NCBI GenBank assembly: GCA_963763485.1
Contig: CAVXOW010000005.1
Location: 186,001 to 250,000, forward strand
Reading direction: 5' to 3'
Source of the DNA: CAWCKS01 sp963763485
GTDB taxonomy: Bacteria > Pseudomonadota > Alphaproteobacteria > Rhizobiales > Xanthobacteraceae
Length of the DNA stretch: 64,000 nt
The notes under the pieces are model-generated. The model ran no database searches. It was not told where the DNA came from and saw only the letters and a list, made by a program, of their open reading frames with translations. Below, piece after piece: positions 54,305 through 62,766 of this stretch (within the stretch, counting starts at the first letter, position 1; each line of letters starts with the position of its first letter). A program made the translations under genes and the position numbers.

Positions 54305-55963
54305 ATGGTGACCGTCGAACAAGCAGGTGCCGTCCGGGGCCTAACGCCAGGACTTCTCGATCGCGAGCGCATCATCGCGCGAGCGGGGTTCAATCGCTGG
54401 CTGGTGCCGCCGGCCGCACTCTGCATCCATCTCTGCATCGGTATGGCATACGGCTTCAGCGTGTTCTGGCTGCCGCTGTCGCGCGCGCTCGGTGTCAGCA
54501 AGGCCAATGCCTGCCCGGATCTCACGCTCGCGCAGGAGCTGTTCTCGACGACGTGCGACTGGCGTGTCGCCAGCATGGGCTGGATGTACACGCTGTTCTT
54601 CGTCTTTCTTGGCGGTTCTGCCGCGGTGTGGGGCGGCTGGCTTGAACGCGTGGGGCCGCGCAAGGCAGGCGTCGTTGCTGCATTGTGCTGGTGCGGTGGC
54701 CTTGTACTCGGCGCGATCGGCATCATCACCCATCAGCTCTGGATCCTGTGGCTCGGTTCCGGCGTGATCGGTGGTGTCGGGCTCGGCCTCGGTTACATCT
54801 CGCCGGTGTCGACGCTGGTGAAGTGGTTCCCGGACCGCCGCGGCATGGCGACCGGCATGGCGATCATGGGCTTCGGCGGTGGCGCGATGATCGGTGCGCC
54901 GCTCGCCGATCTCCTGATGAACTTCTACAAGACCCCGACCTCAGTCGGGGTCTGGCAGACCTTCCTCACTATGGGCGCGATCTACTTCGTCTTCATGATG
55001 ATTGGTGCGTTCGGTTATCGCATCCCGCCGGCGGGCTGGCGCCCGGAGGGCTGGACGCCTCCGAGCGAAACCAAGACGATGATCACGCAGCATCATGTTC
55101 ACCTCGACAACGCGCACAAGACCGCGCAGTTCTGGTTGATCTGGGCGGTGCTGTGCCTCAACGTGTCGGCGGGCATCGGCGTGATCGGCATGGCCTCGCC
55201 GATGCTGCAGGAGATCTTCGCCGGCAACCTGATCGGTCAGCCCGGCGTCTCCTTTACCCAACTCACGCCTGAACAGCGCACCATGGTGGCGGCGATCGCG
55301 GCTGGCTTCACCGGCCTGCTCTCGCTGTTCAACATCGGCGGCCGTTTCGTCTGGGCGTCGCTGTCGGACTATATCGGGCGCAAGAACACCTACTACACGT
55401 TCTTCCTGCTCGGCATCGCGCTCTATGCGCTGGCGCCGTGGTTCGCGCAGATCCACTCGAAGGTGTTGTTCGTGCTCGCGTTCGGCATCATCCTGTCGAT
55501 GTATGGTGGCGGCTTCGCCACTGTGCCGGCCTATCTCGCCGATATCTTCGGCACGCAGTTTGTCGGCGCGATCCACGGTCGGCTGCTGACGGCGTGGTCG
55601 ACTGCCGGCATCGTCGGTCCGGTGGTGGTGAACTACATCCGCGAGTTCGAGATCGCGGCCGGCGTCCCACGCGATCACGTCTATGACGTGACGATGTACA
55701 TCCTCGCCGGCATGTTGGTTGTGGGCTTCATCTGCAACTTCCTGGTCAAGCCGCTGTCGGACAAGTGGTTCATGAAACCAGAGGAAGTTGCCGCGTTGCA
55801 GGCGAAGGCAGCAGGCGCGGCGTTGGCGACACCGTCGGGGTCGTTTGGTATCGGCACCGGCGGCCTCGACGCCCGGGCGGCGCTGTTCTGGGCCTTTGTC
55901 GGCATCCCGATCCTGTGGGGTGTCTACATCACGCTGAGGAACGCCGCGGCGATCTTCTCGTAA
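54305..55963 (+). CDS. OFA-family (oxalate/formate antiporter-type) MFS transporter
   Basis: 552 residues from ATG 54305. MFS core with the OFA pattern FNRWLVPPAALCIHLCIGMA YGFSVFWLPLSRALGVS, GLGLGYISPVSTLVKWFPDR, GGRFVWASLSDYIGRKNTYY and GGGFATVPAYLADIFGTQFV. A long central loop and a last extra helix at the C-terminus (FWAFVGIPILWGVYIT) enlarge it relative to OxlT. Its placement right behind fds suggests uptake of formate or oxalate, but acetate or lactate carriers share the fold. Terminator follows. Confidence 0.85.
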   Translation: MVTVEQAGAVRGLTPGLLDRERIIARAGFNRWLVPPAALCIHLCIGMAYGFSVFWLPLSRALGVSKANACPDLTLAQELFSTTCDWRVASMGWMYTLFFVFLGGSAAVWGGWLERVGPRKAGVVAALCWCGGLVLGAIGIITHQLWILWLGSGVIGGVGLGLGYISPVSTLVKWFPDRRGMATGMAIMGFGGGAMIGAPLADLLMNFYKTPTSVGVWQTFLTMGAIYFVFMMIGAFGYRIPPAGWRPEGWTPPSETKTMITQHHVHLDNAHKTAQFWLIWAVLCLNVSAGIGVIGMASPMLQEIFAGNLIGQPGVSFTQLTPEQRTMVAAIAAGFTGLLSLFNIGGRFVWASLSDYIGRKNTYYTFFLLGIALYALAPWFAQIHSKVLFVLAFGIILSMYGGGFATVPAYLADIFGTQFVGAIHGRLLTAWSTAGIVGPVVVNYIREFEIAAGVPRDHVYDVTMYILAGMLVVGFICNFLVKPLSDKWFMKPEEVAALQAKAAGAALATPSGSFGIGTGGLDARAALFWAFVGIPILWGVYITLRNAAAIFS

Positions 55964-55990
55964 TCGCAAAGCCTGCATTCACGCAAATTG

Positions 55991-56018
55991 AAGCGCGGCC
56001 TCAGGGCCGCGCTTTTTT
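55991..56018 (+). terminator. Rho-independent terminator of the fds-transporter unit
   Basis: GCGCGGCC TCA GGGCCGCGC followed by TTTTTT: an 8 to 9 bp GC stem with a 3-base loop and a U tract, 28 bases after the transporter stop. The stop of the convergent MFS gene lies inside the stem, so the hairpin may serve both directions, though A residues needed for a minus-strand U tract are few. Confidence 0.85.
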
Positions 56019-57575
56019 ATGGCTGTCTGTCGCGGCGTAAGCCGGTTCAAACTTGCCGGCGAGCGGGATCAACAACAACGCGATCAACGCAAAGCCCGCG
56101 AGTAACGCCCAGGCCTCGTTGGCGCTCATCGCAAGGGCGGCTTTCTCGACCAGCGGCCGCACATAGGCCTCGGCTTGCGCATCGGTCACGTCCGCCGGGC
56201 GATGCAGGAACAGCTCGACCTTGAGCCCGATCGCCTGGGCAGCCGTGATGTCGCCGGCGAGCAGGCGGTCGCGCAGCGCCAGCGCGTGGCCTTCGGTTCG
56301 GCCGTACAGGATGGTGTCGATCAGCGCGATGCCGATGGCACCGCCGAGGTTGCGCATCAGGTTGAACAGCCCGCTGGCGTCGGGCACCTTTGCCTCGTCG
56401 AGCATGCCGAGCGCAAGCCGGGTCGGCGGCAGCAGGCAGAACATGATGGCGACGCCGCGCAGGATCTGCGGCCAGAACATTTCGTTAAAATCCGCGGTGC
56501 GGCTTTGGAACGCGCTGGCGCCGAGGCCGAGCGCGAACAGCGCAAAGCCGCCTGCCGACAGCCAGCGCGGATCGAGCCGGCTTTCCAGCAGGCCGGCAAC
56601 AGGGGCGGCGACCAGCTGCGCCGCTCCGGTGACCAGCATGACGGTGCCGATCTCGAACGCATCGTGGTTGCGCACGAAGGCGAGGAACACCGGCATCAGA
56701 TAGACGGCGCCGAACAGCCCGACGCCGAAGCAGAAGCTGAGCGCGCAGCCGATCGCGAACGGCCGCGCGGTCAGCGTCGTCAGCTCGACCACCGGGTGCG
56801 CGGCGCGCAACGTTCGTATGGCGAAGATTGCGGCCGTCGCCAGCGTGAGCGCGAACAAGGCGATGCAAATCAGCGAGAACCAGCCGTTGCGCGGCGCTTC
56901 CTTCAACGCGATCTCGAGGCTCGCCAGCGCAGTCGCGAGCAACGCGAGCGAGAGCGTGTCCAGCGTTACGAGGTCGGCAATGCGTGGCGTGCCCTTCGGC
57001 AGCAGCAAGGGCGTCGCGGCAGCGGCGACGATGCCCGGTGCGATGTTGATCAGGAACAGCCAGTGCCACGACCAGGTCTCGGTGATCCAGCCGCCGACCA
57101 CCGGTCCGATCGTCGGCGCCAGCACTGCCATGACGCCACCCATCGTGGTTGCGATCGGGTGCTGGCGGATCGGAAACAGCACGAACACGCCGGTGAACAC
57201 CGCAGGGATCAGCGTGCCGCCGGCAAAGCCCTGAACAACGCGGAATGCGATCAGCGTCGCGAAATCCTCGCTGAGCGCGCAGCTGAGCGACGCAAGGGTG
57301 AACAGGGTGATCGCCGCGACGAACAGCCAGCGCAGCGTCAGCGCGCGGGTCAGCAACCCGGTCAGCGGAATCGCGATGATCTCGGCAATTAGATAAGCGG
57401 TCTGGATCCAGCTCATCGCGTCGGGCGAGATGCGCAGGGCATCCTGGATCGCGGGCAGCGAGGTGGCGACGACCTGGATGTCCAGGATCGCCATGAACAT
57501 GCCGACGCACATCAGGGTGAAGCCGGCCCAGGTCGCGGCGGAGGCGTCGTCGATCGTGGCGGTCGTCGTGGTCAC
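56001..57575 (-). CDS. DHA2-family (EmrB/QacA) MFS pump
   Basis: 524 residues, 14 helices by eye. FMAILDIQVVATSLPAIQDA LRIS is motif D1 of the DHA2 family; GFAGGTLIPAVFTGVFVLFP and AVLAPTIGPVVGGWITETWS contain motif C. Last gene of the type III PKS operon: its start overlaps the stop of the methyltransferase gene by 4 bases. A role in exporting the polyketide or its precursors is plausible; no EmrA partner is present. Confidence 0.87.
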   Translation of the reverse strand: MTTTTATIDDASAATWAGFTLMCVGMFMAILDIQVVATSLPAIQDALRISPDAMSWIQTAYLIAEIIAIPLTGLLTRALTLRWLFVAAITLFTLASLSCALSEDFATLIAFRVVQGFAGGTLIPAVFTGVFVLFPIRQHPIATTMGGVMAVLAPTIGPVVGGWITETWSWHWLFLINIAPGIVAAAATPLLLPKGTPRIADLVTLDTLSLALLATALASLEIALKEAPRNGWFSLICIALFALTLATAAIFAIRTLRAAHPVVELTTLTARPFAIGCALSFCFGVGLFGAVYLMPVFLAFVRNHDAFEIGTVMLVTGAAQLVAAPVAGLLESRLDPRWLSAGGFALFALGLGASAFQSRTADFNEMFWPQILRGVAIMFCLLPPTRLALGMLDEAKVPDASGLFNLMRNLGGAIGIALIDTILYGRTEGHALALRDRLLAGDITAAQAIGLKVELFLHRPADVTDAQAEAYVRPLVEKAALAMSANEAWALLAGFALIALLLIPLAGKFEPAYAATDSHKKARP

Positions 57576-58084
57576 GTCGAACCGGCAGTGCGTCCGCCAG
57601 CGTCCGCGAGTGCGCGGTTTTCCGTTCTGATCCGCAACGTGAGCACGGCGGCGTTCAGCGCGGTGAAGATCAGCGCGACAACAGGCAAGTTCAGGGTGAG
57701 CGGCAGTAATGCGATCTCGCCCGCCACTACTGCGTAGTTCGGATGCGACAGGTAGCGATATGGTCCGTTAGTCACCAGCTGTTCGCCCGGCAGGACGAGA
57801 ATGCGAGTGGTCCAGCGCGCGCCCAGCGTCCACATCACCCAAGCGCGCAGGACCTGGAGCAAAAGGTAGCAAGCCAGCGCCAGCATGTTCACCGGCTGCT
57901 CATGGCCGAAGATCCAAAGCGAGATCAGCCATGCAGCGTGTACGGCGACGATCAGCGGATAATGCGCCGCTCCGAGTTCGTGCGCGCCGCGCGCCAGCAG
58001 TCTCGTTGTGTTGCGGCGCGCCAGCACGAGCTCGGCGAGGCGCTGCAGCGTCACGGCGCCGAGGATGATCTCGGCCGCGGTCAT
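57572..58084 (-). CDS. Isoprenylcysteine carboxyl methyltransferase-like enzyme
   Basis: 170 residues, three to four helices. YRYLSHPNYAVVAGEIALLP and RTENRAL are the ICMT/PEMT SAM-binding features (GPYRYLRHPxY, E..L). In Streptomyces the SrsB enzyme of this type methylates alkylresorcinol made by the type III PKS SrsA. The same order (PKS, then ICMT) with 4-base overlaps on both sides is seen here. Likely methylates a phenolic lipid. Confidence 0.86.
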   Translation of the reverse strand: MTAAEIILGAVTLQRLAELVLARRNTTRLLARGAHELGAAHYPLIVAVHAAWLISLWIFGHEQPVNMLALACYLLLQVLRAWVMWTLGARWTTRILVLPGEQLVTNGPYRYLSHPNYAVVAGEIALLPLTLNLPVVALIFTALNAAVLTLRIRTENRALADAGGRTAGST

Positions 58085-59130
58085 GCCGCGTGTCTGATGG
58101 AGACGCAGCTCGCGGTGAAGCCGGGGCCGAGCGCGGTGAGCAGCGAGCGCGACGGCAGCCCGCTTTTAAGGACTCGATCGAGCACGAACAGTGCGGTCGG
58201 CGCCGACATGTTGCCGTAGTCGGCGAGCACCGCGCGCTCGTGATCGAGCGCGCCCTGGTTGAGTCGCAGCGCGCTCTCCAGCGCCTGGACCACTTTGGTG
58301 CCGCCGGGATGGCAGACGAAGCGTCCGACGTCGCTCGCCGCGAGCCCCATACGGGCGAGGATCGCCGTGATGGCATCGCGCAGATTGGCGGTGACGAAGT
58401 TTGGGATGGTGCGGCGGAAGATGACGCCAAAGCCTTGCGGATCGACGTTCCAGCCCATGATGCCGAGCGTGTCTGGCCACAGGTGCTCGCCGGAATCCTC
58501 GATCCAGGTGGTGCCGCCGTCACCGGCGCGCAGCACGGCGGCTGCGGCGCCATCGCCGAACAGGGCAATGGCGACAATGTTCGCCTTGGTCAGCTCATCG
58601 AGCCGCAGCGCCAGCGAACAGAGCTCGATCGTCACCAGCAGCACGTTGCTGCCCGGACGTGCCTGCGCGAGCCGCGATGCAATCGACAGACCCGATACGC
58701 CGCCGGCGCAGCCGAGGCCGAACACCGGAACCCGCGCGACGTCGGCCCGAAAACCCAGGCGCTTCGCGACGCGGGCTTCGAGACTCGGCGTCGCGATACC
58801 GGTCGAGCACACCGTCACGACCGTATCGATGTCGCTGGCTTTGAGCTGTGCGGCGGCGAGGGCCTTCTCGGCGGCGTCGACGAACAATACCTCTGCGCCG
58901 TCAAGGAACGCTGCGGTGCGCTCCGGCCAGCCCTTGTGGTCGAGATACCAGTAGAACGGCTTCACGCTGTGGCGCTTGGTAATTCCGGTATTGGCGAAGA
59001 TTGTCGCCAATTTCTCGAATTCGGGAAAGCGCGGTCCGAAATGCTCCCAGGCTGCAGAGAGAATGTCCTTTTGCAGATAGGCGTTCGCGGGCACCGCGGT
59101 CGAAAGAGAAAGTAATGAAGCCGCATGCAT
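58081..59130 (-). CDS. Type III polyketide synthase
   Basis: 349 residues, chalcone/stilbene synthase fold. Catalytic triad present: Cys141 (FGLGCAGG), His274 (VCHPGG) and Asn307 (YGNMSAPT). N-terminal LLSLSTAVPANAYLQKDILS and the ThrIle..GxG region are typical of bacterial PhlD/ArsB-like synthases. It condenses an acyl-CoA or other starter with malonyl-CoA to phloroglucinol, resorcinol or pyrone products; which of them cannot be read from sequence. First gene of a three-gene minus-strand operon with ICMT and DHA2 pump. Confidence 0.92.
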   Translation of the reverse strand: MHAASLLSLSTAVPANAYLQKDILSAAWEHFGPRFPEFEKLATIFANTGITKRHSVKPFYWYLDHKGWPERTAAFLDGAEVLFVDAAEKALAAAQLKASDIDTVVTVCSTGIATPSLEARVAKRLGFRADVARVPVFGLGCAGGVSGLSIASRLAQARPGSNVLLVTIELCSLALRLDELTKANIVAIALFGDGAAAAVLRAGDGGTTWIEDSGEHLWPDTLGIMGWNVDPQGFGVIFRRTIPNFVTANLRDAITAILARMGLAASDVGRFVCHPGGTKVVQALESALRLNQGALDHERAVLADYGNMSAPTALFVLDRVLKSGLPSRSLLTALGPGFTASCVSIRHAA

Positions 59131-59265
59131 CGCGTTATCTGCCCCGCCACCAATGTCATCAGCATTTCAAACAGCACAAAGGCCGCGATATTTCAATCGC
59201 GCGAAAAAGTCATCGGACGGGCCGCGGGCGCGGAACTCGAATTCGCCGCAATCGGCGCGGTGCAA

Positions 59266-59475
59266 TCAGGCCCAGCCGGCGGCGATCGGCACGAGGTGTC
59301 CGGTGGCGATGCCGCTGTCGCCAATCGCAAAGAACGACACCAGTGCGCCGACTTCCTTGGTCGGCAAAGCTCGCGTCCTGTGCCACGACTGGAGCGTCGC
59401 GGATCAGTCGGGCAATCGCGTCGGCCCGACATTTTGGGTGGCGTTGGTGACGAGGACGACCGGCTTCTCGGTCAA
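59266..59475 (-). pseudogene. Remnant of a short-chain dehydrogenase
   Basis: From about 59475 the frame reads LTEKPVVLVTNATQNVGPTR, an SDR-like N-terminus; a frame change gives AIARLIRDAPVVAQDASFAD Q; a jump then leads to a C-terminal frame TKEVGALVSFFAIGDSGIAT GHLVPIAAGWA ending in TGA at 59266. About 70 of the usual 250 residues remain and the catalytic Tyr-x3-Lys region is missing. It is the relic of an internal deletion. It lies between the PKS gene and the ABC genes in an otherwise gene-free stretch 59131-59589. Confidence 0.68.
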
Positions 59476-59589
59476 CGTCGATCTCCACTGCTTGGTTCTG
59501 TGTCATGATCGTCATCATGGTATGCGTCCAAGGCTATTTCAATTCCCGTGAGATCGTCTACACAGCGCCGGCAACTGTTGTGGCTGCTA

Positions 59590-60516
59590 ATGTCTGCCGT
59601 TATTTCCGTCGAGAATCTCTCAAAAACCTACGCGTCCGGATTCTGCGCGCTGAAGCGCGTCAATCTCGAGATCCGCCGGGGCGAAATCTTTGCGCTGCTC
59701 GGGCCGAATGGCGCCGGCAAGACCACGCTGATCGGCATCATCTGCGGCCTCGTCAACGCGACGTCGGGCAAAATCACGATCGCCGGCAACGACCTCATCG
59801 CACGCTATCGTGCGGCGCGGTCGCTGATCGGCCTCGTGCCGCAGGAGCTCGCGACCGACGCATTCGAAACGGTCTGGAGCGCGGTCTCATTCAGCCGCGG
59901 CCTGTTCGGCAAGCGCAGGGATCCGGCTTACCTTGAAAAGGTTCTGCGCGACCTGTCGTTGTGGGACAAGAAGGACAACATGCTGCGGACACTGTCGGGC
60001 GGCATGAAGCGTCGCGTGATGATCGCGAAGGCGCTCTCGCACGAACCGCAAATCCTGTTCCTCGACGAGCCGACCGCCGGTGTCGACGTCGAACTGCGCA
60101 AGGAGATGTGGGAGGTGGTGCGGTCTCTGCGCGATTCCGGTGTCACCATCATCCTGACCACGCATTATATCGAGGAAGCCGAGCTGATGGCCGACCGCAT
60201 CGGCATTATCAACAAGGGCGAGCTGATCCTTGTCGAGGAGAAGGCCGAGTTGATGCGCAAGCTGGGCAAGAAGCGGCTGGTGCTTCATCTGCAGCGCAGG
60301 CTTGACGCGGTTCCGGCGTCGCTTACCGCCCATGGCTTGACGCTGGCCAATGGCGGCGCCGATCTCGTCTACAGCTACGATACGCAGAGCGAGCGGTCGG
60401 GAATTACTGAACTGCTCGACGAGCTCAATGCCGCCGGCATCGTTTTCAAGGATCTCCAGACCGAAGAGACGTCGCTCGAGGATATCTTCGTCGATCTCGT
60501 GAGGCGAGACCAATGA
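59590..60516 (+). CDS. ABC transporter ATP-binding protein (ABC-2 exporter)
   Basis: 308 residues from ATG 59590. Walker A GPNGAGKTTL, Q-loop LVPQEL, signature LSGGMKRRVMIAKAL, Walker B ILFLDEPTAGVD, H-loop TTHYIEEAE. C-terminal about 90 residues are the regulatory extension of NodI/CcmA/YadG-like ATPases. Stop overlaps the ATG of the permease gene. Cargo unknown. Confidence 0.92.
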   Translation: MSAVISVENLSKTYASGFCALKRVNLEIRRGEIFALLGPNGAGKTTLIGIICGLVNATSGKITIAGNDLIARYRAARSLIGLVPQELATDAFETVWSAVSFSRGLFGKRRDPAYLEKVLRDLSLWDKKDNMLRTLSGGMKRRVMIAKALSHEPQILFLDEPTAGVDVELRKEMWEVVRSLRDSGVTIILTTHYIEEAELMADRIGIINKGELILVEEKAELMRKLGKKRLVLHLQRRLDAVPASLTAHGLTLANGGADLVYSYDTQSERSGITELLDELNAAGIVFKDLQTEETSLEDIFVDLVRRDQ

Positions 60517-61274
60517 ATCTTCGTGGCGCCTACGCGATCTATCGCTACGAGATGTCGCGCACCGGGCGCACGCTGCTGCAGAGCATCGTGTCGCCGGTGA
60601 TCTCGACGTCGCTCTATTTCGTGGTGTTTGGTGCTGCGATCGGCTCACGCATCACGCAGATCGAAGGCATTCCCTACGGCTCGTTCATCGTGCCGGGTCT
60701 TGTCATGCTGATGCTGCTGACGCAGAGCACGGCCAACGCGTCGTTCGGCATCTATTTCCCGAAATTCGTCGGCACGATCTATGAAATCCTGTCGGCGCCG
60801 ATCTCGGCGTTCGAGATCGTGCTCGGCTATGTCGGCGCCTCCGCGACCAAATCGATTTTGCTCGGCTCCATCATCATGATCACGGCCGCGCTGTTCGTGC
60901 CGCTGCGGATCGAGCATCCGGTCTGGATGATCGCGTTCCTGGTGCTGACCGCGGTAACCTTCAGCCTGCTTGGCTTCATCATCGGCATCTGGGCCGCCGG
61001 CTTCGAGCAGCTGCAATTCATTCCGCTCCTGATCATCACGCCGCTGACCTTCCTCGGCGGCACGTTCTATTCGATCAGCGTGTTGCCGCCGCTCTGGCAG
61101 AAGATCGCGCTGTTCAATCCGCTGGTCTATTTGATCAGCGGCTTCCGCTGGAGCTTTTACGGCATCGCCGACGTCAATGTCGGCGTCAGCCTCGTGATGG
61201 TGGCGCTGTTCCTGAGCGTCTGCCTTGCGATCGTGTGGTGGATATTTCGGACTGGGTTCCGGCTGAAACCATAG
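60513..61274 (+). CDS. ABC-2 type permease
   Basis: 253 residues, six helices. VSPVISTSLYFVVFGAAIGS, GLVMLMLLTQSTANASFGIY FPK, EILSAPISAFEIVLGYVGAS, GTFYSISVLPPLWQKIALFN PLVYLISGFRWSFYG: the YadH/NodJ type ABC-2 permease. Coupled to the ATPase upstream. The pair could export a lipid-linked or small molecule; position next to the PKS operon is suggestive only. Confidence 0.9.
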   Translation: MNLRGAYAIYRYEMSRTGRTLLQSIVSPVISTSLYFVVFGAAIGSRITQIEGIPYGSFIVPGLVMLMLLTQSTANASFGIYFPKFVGTIYEILSAPISAFEIVLGYVGASATKSILLGSIIMITAALFVPLRIEHPVWMIAFLVLTAVTFSLLGFIIGIWAAGFEQLQFIPLLIITPLTFLGGTFYSISVLPPLWQKIALFNPLVYLISGFRWSFYGIADVNVGVSLVMVALFLSVCLAIVWWIFRTGFRLKP

Positions 61275-61280
61275 GTCTGG

Positions 61281-62666
61281 TCAGCGCGCCGCGAGCCGCA
61301 AGAAGCTCATCACGCTGCCGAGCGCGGCGGTGAAGATGCCGAGCGTCAGGGCGAGAATCGGCCCGTGCTGGCCGGCGAGGCCGAAGCATAGCGCGGCGAG
61401 CGCGGCGCCGAGCGCCTGCCCGGTCAGCCGCGCGCTCGCGGCGATGCCGCTGGCGCCGCCCCGGCGGTGCGCCGGCCCGCTTGTCATGATGGCGCGCATG
61501 TTCGGCGACTGGAAGAAGCCGAAACCGCAGCCGCATATCATCGTGCGCCAGACGATGTCGGGAATGCTCGGGTGTTCCGGCATCAGGACCAGCAACGCCA
61601 TGCCGAGCGCGAGTACGGTAAGGCCGATGCCGCCGAGCAGGCCGGCCGGGAAATGGTCGGCAAGCCGCCCCGCGATCGGCGCCATGATGCCGACCACGAG
61701 CGGCCATGGCGTCAAGAGAAACCCGGTCGCGACCGGCGTCATGTGCTGCACGTTCTCGAAGTAGAACGGCAACGACACGAAGGCGAGGCCCTGGGTCGAG
61801 AACGAGCACACGGCGGTCGCCGCCGATAGCGCGAAGACAGGATATTTGAACAGGTCGATCGGCAGCATCGGCGCCGGATGATCGGCCTGGCGGCGGATCA
61901 GGAGCCAGCCGAGGACGATCGCAACGGCAAATTCAAGCGCGATTTCTACCGTGTTTGCGCTGTGGGCAGCGCTGCCGATGGCAATGATGATGAGACCAGT
62001 CGCCCCGGCCAGCAGCACGCCGCCGGTCAGATCGAAGCGATGCGCCGCTCTCGGCGATGGCGGCAGCGTGGTGAACGCAATGATCGCGGCGATGATGCCG
62101 AACGGAACGCTGATCGCAAAAAGTAATCGCCAGTTGCCGACCAGCAGCAGCGCAGATCCAACGGTCGGACCGATGGTGATGAAGGTCGCGACCGTCATGG
62201 TGGTGAGGCCAAGACCGCGGCCGAGCAGCCGCTTCGGGTAGATGAACGCCACCAGTGCCGAGTTGACGCTCATCAGGCCCGCGGCGCCGATCCCCTGCAA
62301 CGTGCGGCCGGCGAGCAGCGCCGGGAACGACCAGGCCAGCGCCGAGGCGAGCGATCCGAGCGTAAAGAGTACGATGCCGACGTGGTAGATGCGCCGATAG
62401 CCGATGATCTCGCCGAGCGCGGCGAGCGGCATCAGCAGCGCGACCATGGCGATCTGGTAGGTGTTGACCACCCACACGGCTGTGGCCGGATCGACGTCGA
62501 AGTACACCGCGATCGCGGGCAGCGCGATGTTGGCGATTGCGGTGGACAGCGAGGAAATCGCGACCGAGGCGCACAGCGCCGCCATGGCCCAGCGGCGGCG
62601 GTCGGTGGGTAGCCCGTCGGTTAGCGCGTGCGCCGCGGGCTCTATCAGGGTCGCGCGATCCTGCAT
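61281..62666 (-). CDS. DHA2-family MFS transporter
   Basis: 461 residues from ATG 62666 (an ATG at 62708 would add 14). 14-helix DHA2 pattern: CASVAISSLSTAIANIALPA IAVYF, GRTLQGIGAAGLMSVNSALV, GRGLGLTTMTVATFITIGPT VGSALLL. It overlaps nothing and is convergent with the ABC permease (6-base gap). Drug or metabolite export; substrate unknown. Confidence 0.86.
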   Translation of the reverse strand: MQDRATLIEPAAHALTDGLPTDRRRWAMAALCASVAISSLSTAIANIALPAIAVYFDVDPATAVWVVNTYQIAMVALLMPLAALGEIIGYRRIYHVGIVLFTLGSLASALAWSFPALLAGRTLQGIGAAGLMSVNSALVAFIYPKRLLGRGLGLTTMTVATFITIGPTVGSALLLVGNWRLLFAISVPFGIIAAIIAFTTLPPSPRAAHRFDLTGGVLLAGATGLIIIAIGSAAHSANTVEIALEFAVAIVLGWLLIRRQADHPAPMLPIDLFKYPVFALSAATAVCSFSTQGLAFVSLPFYFENVQHMTPVATGFLLTPWPLVVGIMAPIAGRLADHFPAGLLGGIGLTVLALGMALLVLMPEHPSIPDIVWRTMICGCGFGFFQSPNMRAIMTSGPAHRRGGASGIAASARLTGQALGAALAALCFGLAGQHGPILALTLGIFTAALGSVMSFLRLAAR

Positions 62667-62766
62667 CTGATAAAGAAAATCCTTGCCCGTTGACGGGACG
62701 CCCTTCATAGGCTGCGCGGCAAGCCGGCAGCAGGGCCCGATCTGCATGGGCGTATGCGATAGCGCC

